Notes under the pieces: model-generated
The model's database searches: none
What the model saw: the letters and a program-made list of their open reading frames with translations, nothing else
Told to the model about the DNA's origin: nothing
Assembly: GCA_015680685.1 (NCBI GenBank)
Contig: MNCI01023578.1
Location: 1-23,833 of the forward strand
Reading direction: 5' to 3'
Length of the DNA: 23,833 nucleotides
Source: Gnetum montanum
Lineage: Eukaryota > Streptophyta > Gnetopsida > Gnetales > Gnetaceae
Part shown: piece after piece, positions 17,411 to 23,833 of the stretch
Layout of the letters: each line of letters begins with the position of its first letter
Position numbering within the stretch: the first letter of the stretch is position 1
Made by a program: the position numbers and the translations under genes

Positions 17411-18230
17411 ATTAGGAGGTTCCCAGATTAGATAATTTCATGGGAAGGTGGCCTACCTTAATCCAGTCGGTAACGGTATGTGTTAACATAACCGTGTGCA
17501 TTGGCCTTAATTTTTGTGTTGAAGGGGGTCCTGAAACCTTATTTGGTATGGAGGTGTTTGGATGTTCAACCGCTTGAGAGGGTGAGGGCTTAGTTGGATT
17601 GTTGGTTCTGAAGAAAGGTCTTTTTGACACAAGGTTATCAAGACCAATTGAGAATTGAGGATTGGAAGCCCTCATGACGTTGGGTTGTTGTAGTTGAGTG
17701 TGAAATACCCTTAGCATTGTTGAAGCGGTTGGTAGTATAGCTACCGATGTAAGATATGTGGATGAATATGGAGGATGGTATGGACGTGGAGCATCTCCCA
17801 AAGTAGAAGGAGTCCTAAAATACTCTCGAACTTGGTAGTGAAGTTTTGAGGTTGCATGACCCATAGAGTCACTTGGAGAAATCAGCAGTTGCACATGGTA
17901 GCCATATGGGTCTAGTTTCCGGTAAGGGTATTGTTGTCTAGGTAGTGGCATCCCCCATGACTATGCATGTTTCCACTGCTGATGTTGCCTANTCCTAATA
18001 GGTTGTGGTGGATTTCCACTTGGATAATACGTTAACGGTTGGTGGAACTACCTTGGGTGACCTTGGGGATAAGGTAACCTTAGGGGTGCCTATCATTTGT
18101 TAAGTCTTGGGTTGAGTGCATACGCCCCGGACTCTTGCAGATATGAGATTATTGGGCAACATCCCTAAGGATGGTCATATTGGCAGATCTGACATCCACA
18201 ACCTCATCGGTGATAGTTATTTTTCCCTTA
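17410..18230 (-). pseudogene. Gag C-terminal / gag-protease linker, Pro-Gln-Tyr rich
   Basis: The longest stop-free minus-strand frame in the window (17951-17412) lies here and reads PLPRQQYPYRKLDPYGYHVQ, LLISPSDSMG, then PYHPPYSSTYLTS and QFSIGLDNLVSKRPFF. It is low-complexity and has no enzyme motif. Upstream, YYPSGNPPQP and QHQQWKHA*SWG run in the same style and carry an N at 17992. The same pattern (PYPSKLHGYYVQHLVSP) occurs at 22130-22690 in a different element, so the linker is a real conserved segment. No CCHC knuckle was seen. Confidence 0.7.
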
Positions 18231-19624
18231 CCCTTGTCACGTGCATGGCCTTAATCTCTCCACTTTTTCTTGTCATGGTCACTAGTTTGTTTCTCCTTAG
18301 AGTCCTGTACGATTTTCAGGAAAATTTCAATTTTCCTATCTAAGGAGCACCATATTTCATCCACCTTAGCTGATACTTCCATTGTTAGCTCTTGAAGTAG
18401 CAAGGTTTTTCTATTCACCAACTCTTCGAGTGGTGACTCATCCTATTCATCGCAAAATCTCACTCCCCTCTTTTGGAGTGAAGGATAGTAGTTATATTCT
18501 TCTATGCTCTCTCTTTTCCATAGCTCTCCTTCTTTAGCTACTTGCTCCAAAAATTGATGGATTTCATGGGACCTAAGTTTGAATAGTCTCCCTTGGGCAT
18601 ATGTCTGAAGGGTTCTCCTAGTTTCGTGTCTTAGCCCATCTACGAGATGGCGGAGTTGATCTCATTGTGCATAACCATGGCTTGGGCAATGATGTAGCAA
18701 TGCATAATATTGGCCCGTGGCAGCATCCAAGGGTTTGTGATTACCCTGCTTCCATCCTTGGATCTTCTCACATAAGTTAGACACTCTAGAGTACATTTGG
18801 TATTTATTGTTAAACAATTCTAGCATTGTACTTCACCTCTTAATGGTTTTCGGCTCTAAGAACCAGTACCAACTCTCTGCTTCTTTTATGAGTGTCCTAG
18901 GAAACAACTTTAACTTCTGCCACTCATTTTCAATGTTTTGCAAGGCGTAGGCATCATGAAATTCTTGTAAGTGATTTTGTAGATCAGTGTTGCATCCCAC
19001 TTCAAAGAGTGAGATATTATTCATGTCAACTCTCTTGATCCGACTGTCTTTTCGATGCCTTGTAGGTATTCTCACAGCCTCCATAATATCTAGCATACTT
19101 CGGGTTGCTAGTAGGGGTTCATCATGATCATCTCTCTCATGAAGTCTATGATGCCTACGTTGTTGCCTACTTTCCCTTATATGCCTTGATTCTTGTGAAT
19201 TCCATCATCCTCTCTCTCGACTCTCTCGTTGAGGGTTCTCATTTTGCTTATCATTATCCTCACCATTGTGCTCTTTGTGGTTGTGCCTTGATGTGGAAGG
19301 AGAGGGTAAATGGTGTGATGAAGGAAAATAAGGAGGGGAACCATCACCATGATGATGTTTCTTACCTTCTCTTCGGTGGTTACGGCCCTGATCGTGATGA
19401 CGATCTGAATGCCCATCCTTGTCATGTGTTTTTGTTCCCTCAGTGAACAGTTGGTGTTCACGGGAACCAGAGCCAAGGTTATGAATCATGGAGCATAAAT
19501 TCTGATACCCCACATCCTCACCATTGTTAGGAGGGGGGACATCATTCAATAGAGAACCTATTATAACTGGTTCACCATCTTCAATTTTTCTTAGGATGTG
19601 CGGGACGCCTTTGCCCTGCAACAA
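18230..19624 (-). pseudogene. Gag polyprotein of the Athila-like element
   Basis: Capsid-type structural protein. ATG at 19622-19624 (MLQGKGVPHIL) opens a His/Pro/Arg-rich N-terminal region. The gag core follows: GCNTDLQNHLQEFHDAYAL, KLKLFPRTLIKEAESWYWFL (about 18850-18920), EPKTIKR*STMLELFNNKY, AATGQYYALLHHCPSHGY (about 18660-18720), LRHLVDGLRHETRRTL and HEIHQFLEQVAKEGELWKRE. After a frameshift near 18500 comes a coiled coil (EELVNRKTLLLQELTMEVSA, then KVDEIWCSLDRKIEIFLKI). The order and the CPHHG-like motif match Athila/Tat gag. In-frame stops are few and sit at Trp- or Arg-type positions (19205-19207, 18830-18832 and near 18660). The start is the first Met with coherent text after the leader and could be further upstream. 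Confidence 0.85.
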
Positions 19625-20086
19625 TGTATGATGGCTCTTCTACCTTGAGTCCCTTAAATGTTGTGTTGTTGTGGGATGGTAATCACTTGTGTCGAAATCA
19701 CCTACAATGTATTTAGCATATAGCTATGTCATGCCTATCTGTGCAAGAGTAAGAAAGACCATGTTAGGGACTGCACGATTTGGAGGTAACACTATGTTAC
19801 CATGCAAATATCTCCAACACAATTGTTCATCTTGATGGAGGATAAAGGTAAAATCGGGTATATACTCATCATGATGAGTATATACCACTCGATGCTATTG
19901 AGGAACTGGTGGTTCTCAATTATGTATGTTAGACTACCAATTGTTTCTTGTATGATCCCTAGGTGGTGAAGTGCTGATTAACCATTATATAATTTTTTCT
20001 TGTTTAATTAATCCTAAGGATTCATTTAAGCTTCCCAATGATGTGGATGATTTCCTATGTTCTACTTAGCACACAAACAACTTAGT
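19625..20086 (-). other. 5' leader of the Athila-like element
   Basis: About 460 bp between the PBS and gag with no convincing ORF. It contains a short inverted run around 19861-19885 (TATACTCATCATGATGAGTATA), which could form a hairpin in the element RNA, where packaging and dimerisation signals normally lie. Confidence 0.6.
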
Positions 20087-20104
20087 CCCTGACAATGGTA
20101 CCAA
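20087..20104 (-). promoter_or_regulatory. Primer binding site, tRNA-Asp type, CpG-decayed
   Basis: Adjacent to the 5' LTR, the minus strand reads TTGGTACCATTGTCAGGG. The Athila-type site complementary to the tRNA-Asp 3' end is TTGGCGCCGTTGCCGGGG. All differences are C-to-T or G-to-A, in CpG or CCG contexts. It is the start point of minus-strand DNA synthesis. Confidence 0.8.
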
Positions 20105-20912
20105 TGATGAGTGGCGAGGTACCCCTACACTCAACCATACGAATATGAGCGTTACACGTGTGATACAGTCGAAATTTGCAGACTAAGTGCCTACACACCT
20201 TATAGAACAATTAAGGTTGATCTTTCATTATCTTCCCAAACTTGTATTTGTCATGGTTGTATGGTTAAGTAAGTTTGAGGTATGTAATTTTTATGTCTTT
20301 TATGTTTTATCTCCTATGCTAATGAGGTAAAGGGTGAAGATACTAATTAACTAACTTTAAATAACTAACTAAACCTTAATTAACCTAGCATCAACATTTA
20401 TTCCCACTTACCATTCACATCCTAAAGCAATGCAACCTTGGTTACTAAACACTAGTCGTTGCTAGGATCACCAAGCATAACACACATGCTCGAAGCGGTC
20501 ATACTGAATACACTTAACTACAAGAGAAGGCTTGAGAAAGATTTAATTAACTAGTAAAGCATTTAAATAGTAAAAAATAAATAACAATAGATAAAATCCT
20601 ATTTAGCTTAGTCCATGCACTGCAAGGTTTATCCAACAGTTCGTCTTTATTTCTGTACACAAACTCGTGTTCAGGTACAATATTTTCTCGAATAAAGATC
20701 CGTTCACTTTGGAGATCCTACTACCGGAACATGGAAATTATTCTATCTCTAGAGAGGTAAAACTACGAAAGTTTCACTACGGTCTAGGCCTAGAATGAGA
20801 AACAAGGGAGTGCCACCTCTTATTTATAGGAGGCGGTAGACTGTGATATCACGTACGCGATATCGCGGGGAAAGACGCGATATTGCAGCCCATGCAATAT
20901 TGCGTCCCATCA
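20105..20912 (-). repeat. 5' LTR of the Athila-like element
   Basis: 808 bp, same termini as the partner. The TATA box CCTATAAATA lies at 20821-20830 on the minus strand. It retains more CpGs than the partner in U3. Differences from the other LTR are mostly transitions plus small indels (for example a gap near 20250). Confidence 0.95.
20838..20905 (-). promoter_or_regulatory. U3 palindromic motif array, 5' LTR copy
   Basis: Four motifs in about 68 bp: GTGATATCAC, CGCGATATCGCG, CGCGATATTGC and GCAATATTGCG (plus-strand reading). All share a central RATATY and self-complementary flanks. They stand between the TATA box and the LTR end, where LTR promoters carry activator sites. Confidence 0.55.
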
Positions 20913-20917
20913 CCTAT
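20913..20917. repeat. Target-site duplication, right copy (CCTAT)
   Basis: Identical to 11114-11118. It follows the LTR terminus CATCA without a gap. Confidence 0.95.
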
Positions 20918-22130
20918 GAAAGAAAACCCACATGTTAAAATCACAAAATTAATGTAATAACTCAATGTTATACAAAACCACAAGTTATGATCATCTAGAC
21001 AACGAGATGAGATGGATTGGAGAAGGGATCGTAGAAATTTGGACATGAGGTGGCTTACTATGGTCATAATGAAACCATGTGTTTTATTAATGGGTAAATG
21101 ACCATGTATGCTTCTTTTCAAGATTCAAACCAAGTCCACCCCTCATGGCAGTGACATTGCATTATTTCATCACATCAACAAACATCCATTAGACTATCAA
21201 AGTCACGAGGAGTAACATCACATGACATTTTCTCCAAGGATGGAATTTTATTATGAGATAATTATTATATATTATTTTGTATTTTTTTTCAATAATTCTA
21301 AGAAGCTACCAACCTTTAGGAATGGATACATGTCTTTCCAGTGAAACCCGTAGATGTTTATTTAGTGTCGTTTTATGTTTCTCCTACTTCCATATTTCAT
21401 TAGATCTACAAGGATATGGTTATAACTTCAACAACATGATAAAACATATAGAAGTGGTTAAAAAGAATCCACAAATTCACTTGATGTCACACCCTTCACA
21501 TTCCACCTTGGTCCTACACTCTTCTATTTGGACACAATGATTATAGATTTATTATTAGGTTCGATGATTAGAAAGGTTACCATCATGAGCAAGGCAAGAA
21601 CCTCTTATTAATGGAATTAGTGGATCGATGTCATGGTCTCAATATCTGAATAATCAATTCCTTATGACTTGACAACATAGAGAAAAACTCACCTTATTGG
21701 ACAACATGATTATCTTATTCACAAGTGGGATTATAAAAGAAAATGAAAACAATAACTAGGAAAATTAGAAGAAATAGAAAAAATTAAATCAAGAAATAAG
21801 AAAATGAAAAAAAATTGTAAAATGGGGGGCAACCCAATGACTAAAATTATTTTCATGAAAAGGATTAATAAGTGGATAATTAGGATCCATGCATGGATGA
21901 AACGTTGGTAACCATTCATGCCCCAGCGACTAGGTGTCTATTCGTGGTGTGGTGGCTTGGTAGAAAAATTGTTGGTTACACACTTGATTGCTATATGTAT
22001 GGTGGGTCAAGGAATGAGGTGTGTTAAAATTATAAATGGATAGCCCAAAATTGCACCCTTGATCATGATATGGTATGCATGGATGTATTGGATTCCCCAC
22101 ACTTGTATATTCATTGGTTTGATTTGGAAT
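20918..22130 (-). other. Older host element, right flank: 3' region, pol missing
   Basis: No intact gene. The stretch at 21450-21560 is similar to about 13290-13400 in the Athila-like element (shared GTCACAC and CTT motifs), and 21730-21900 has the same purine-rich character as 13640-13760. It therefore looks like the post-integrase 3' region of a relative. The gag linker of this relative lies immediately upstream (22130-22690), and no protease, RT or integrase text is visible between them, so pol was lost. A 63-codon frame at 21919-21731 (minus) is hydrophobic but biased by the A-rich DNA and is not a supported gene. Confidence 0.5.
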
Positions 22131-22690
22131 TAGAGTACTAATGGAAGGTGGCTTGTGTGTATGATCGAAGGACGTTGATTAAGACAAGGAAGGTGGTACA
22201 CTATATGAGCATTATGCAAGATTGGATGATATGGTGGATCCATATATGGTTTTCTTTGGCTTATGGACTTTCCTCTAGAAGAAAAATTTCCTATGTTGTG
22301 ATTGGAAACCACTATTGCTAGCATGGTTATGCACATTTTCTGCACACATGGCACTTGTTTGTTGGTATTGTGATGCTAAATCCTCTTGTGTTGTTAGCAA
22401 TGGCATATAAGGAGGTGGAGAATGAGAATATTGAGAGTTGAATGGATGGTAAGAGGCATGAGGTGGTGATAATTTAGGGGATGTCATGGTTTAATGGTAC
22501 TCGAGAGAGTGGTAGTAGTGATTTGAAGTAGAGGATGTAGAACTAGTTGGAGAAACAAGATGTTGAACATAATATCCATGTAGTTTTGATGGATATGGCT
22601 ACTTTAATTGTGGCCTTTCCCATGATTGTGAGTGTTGCCATTATGGTTGATGATCATGTTAAGGATGGTAATAAGTCTTCCTAGGATGGT
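22130..22690 (-). pseudogene. Gag linker segment of the older host element
   Basis: The minus strand reads YHPRKTYYHP*HDHQP*WQH, SQSWERPQLK*PYPSKLHG, YYVQHLVSPTSST, then MTSPKLSPPHASYHPFNSQY, SHSPPPYMPL and GFQSQHRKFF. It aligns segment by segment with the Pro/Gln/Tyr-rich linker at 17410-18040 (QWKHA*SWG; PYRKLDPYGYHVQLLISP; PYHPPYSSTYL). Both are unusual low-complexity texts with the same order of motifs, so they are homologous. Stops fall at CAA/CAG-type positions. At its right end it is cut by the fragment at 22700-23045. Confidence 0.65.
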
Positions 22691-22699
22691 ATGATTAGT

Positions 22700-23045
22700 T
22701 GTGGGACTATCTGTAATTACTTGTACCCTGATGAATTTTTTCACAAAGTTTATCTTCCCAAAGAAAGATGTAAGAGATTTCTTACTTATAGGATGCTCAA
22801 TATTCTATACTACTTGGATTCAGGAATTGTCTATGGAAATTCCTTCTTCACATATCACATGGCCTAATAAGCTTCCGGATTTAACCCCGAAGATAAACTT
22901 CTTAGGATTTAATGAAATACCAAACTTACAAAACCTGTCAAATACTCTCGAAATCTATCTAATAAAAAGCTTGACTATCTTGATTTTGTATATTCTTTCT
23001 AGTAAGTAAATTTTTCTCAAACTCATGTTCCAAGTCAATAATCCT
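22700..23045 (-). pseudogene. Reverse transcriptase, 3' half only (Tat type)
   Basis: The minus strand reads ISRVFDRFCKFGISLNPKKF, IFGVKSGSLLGHVICEEGIS, then IEHPISKKSLTSFFGKINFV and KKFIR. This is the palm-end and thumb part of Ty3/gypsy RT with typical Tat wording (GISLNPKK; GKINFV). The N-terminal half with the active-site Asp pair is absent. Stops replace Arg/Gln-type residues (SIDN S*IQVV*). It lies downstream of the RNase H fragment on the same strand, which is the wrong order for one normal element. Confidence 0.75.
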
Positions 23046-23049
23046 ATTT

Positions 23050-23833
23050 GCAATGAAATTAGCTTTGTAATTTGATGATGTTTCAGGTATCACTTGACCC
23101 TCAAATTTTTGATTTTTTTTCATAAATCCTAGTACTTGATCATCATCTTCAAATACTTGAAAATGTCTTATATTATCTGGTACTAATGGCTAATGTTCTT
23201 CTTCAATCAGGACATCCTTGTAACTTTCTATTATTAGAATATCCAATGCTAAAGCTTCCTTCTCCAAATTATCTGCTATAAGATTCTTTGCTTTGTTTAT
23301 ATGCTCTATTCGACAATGTTGAAACTGATGTAACATCTTATAAGCAAGTTGCTTATAAGGTCTTAAGAATGAGCTCTTTACTACACAGTTACCATTTACT
23401 TGTTCACAAACTAATCTTGAGTCTCCTTTTATAGTGATTACTCTAATCTTTTTATCTAGAGTTATTCTTATACCAATACATAAAGCTTCATACTTAGCTT
23501 TGTTGTTAGTAGAAGGGAAAGATGGATGAATTGCTGTGAGAATTTTAGGTGAATCATTCCTTAATATAACTATACTGATTCCTGCACCTTTTGAATTACA
23601 TGAACCATCAAAGTATAACTCCCATTTATCCTCATTCTTTGATTATTATTTTTCAGAACTATAATTTTCTTGGAGTGTACAAATTGTTTTTTAAACACCT
23701 CCTTTTTCAACCATTTTAATTTTTCCATTTAAAGTAATTTTATCAATCATCAAAGGTTCATTATAGATGTATATCTAATTTGGTTCTACTTTCCAAGGTA
23801 ACCACATGTGAGAATAATCTGTTGATATGTAAC
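23050..23833 (-). pseudogene. Archaeal-like RNase H (aRNH) of a Tat-lineage element, partial
   Basis: Plant Tat elements carry a second RNase H of the RVT_3 type. The minus strand shows WELYFDGSCNSKGAGISIVI (first Asp, near 23605), PSFPSTNNKAKYEALCIGIR (Glu), VITIKGDSRLVCEQVNGNCV (Asp), SFLRPYKQLAYKMLHQFQHC and IEHINKAKNLIADNLEKEAL (last Asp). All four acidic residues are kept, and the frame is open from about 23640 to 23193, which makes this the least decayed coding piece in the window. Upstream, MWLPWKVEPN and MIDKITLNGKIKM continue in the same frame to the window edge with a few stops. The domain removes the RNA strand of the RNA:DNA hybrid, and the element continues beyond the window. Confidence 0.85.

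Larger units (their letters stand above)
11119..20912 (-). mobile_element. Athila-like Ty3/gypsy LTR retrotransposon, full length but decayed
   Basis: A 9794-bp element read on the minus strand: 5' LTR 20105-20912, PBS 20087-20104, leader, gag (19624 to about 18230), gag-protease linker, protease, reverse transcriptase, RNase H, integrase (to about 13855), a 2-kb 3' non-coding region, polypurine tract 11906-11917 and 3' LTR 11119-11905. Both LTRs begin and end TGATG/CATCA and the element is flanked by CCTAT on both sides. Athila/Tat affinity follows from the PBS type, the gag text (YALLHHCPSHGY), the conserved segment LDLKPFPTGLEYIILENG before RT, FMDDFSTYGTSFDQAL at the active site and the integrase-to-LTR spacer. 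Many stops make it non-autonomous. The LTRs differ by an estimated 10-15% by eye, so the insertion is old. Confidence 0.95.

Noticed and set aside
19105-19446. Plus-strand frame of 113 codons, and the 99-codon minus frame at 19177-19476
   Set aside because: Both overlap the gag N-terminal region, which reads well in another minus-strand frame and is continuous with the gag core.

Overview
The window looks like heterochromatic, retrotransposon-filled DNA from a large plant genome. It is AT-rich and CpG-poor, and almost every recognisable protein segment is a decayed Ty3/gypsy (Metaviridae) domain on the minus strand. A gymnosperm or conifer is plausible from the Athila/Tat-type elements, their age and their nesting, but the sequence does not prove it. 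I see no intact host gene, no tRNA or rRNA, and no CRISPR array.

Layout. (1) 1-1480: AT-rich, no gene seen. (2) 1480-2334: decayed integrase core (minus), cut off at 2334. (3) 2335-4046: two LTRs of one family head to head, forming an imperfect 1.7-kb palindrome with a PBS-like site and a 51-bp tandem repeat at its centre. (4) 4047-10052: minus-strand remains of a long open reading frame of unknown function with coiled-coil stretches. Its distal part (4190-4693) abuts the 3' LTR at 3177-4046. The ORF remains are separated by a 2.8-kb segment (4694-7481) that differs in composition, with a CpG-rich block and exon-like open segments. (5) 10053-11113: LTR-like promoter DNA, then 3' non-coding DNA of an older element. 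(6) 11114-20917: the best-defined object, a full-length Athila-like element on the minus strand. It has LTRs of 787 and 808 bp, TGATG/CATCA termini, a perfect 5-bp target duplication (CCTAT), a tRNA-Asp-type PBS, gag, protease, reverse transcriptase, RNase H, integrase and a 2-kb 3' non-coding region. (7) 20918-22690: the element it landed in, a relative that appears to have lost pol. (8) 22700-23833: pieces of a Tat-type element, an archaeal-like RNase H followed by half a reverse transcriptase, in the opposite of the usual order.

Together these make a nested stack of at least four or five elements. Coding frames are still readable, but they carry stops mostly where the family has Trp, Gln or Arg. 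That is the pattern expected from long-term deamination of methylated cytosines. None of the copies appears able to make a complete polyprotein; any retrotransposition would have relied on proteins supplied in trans.
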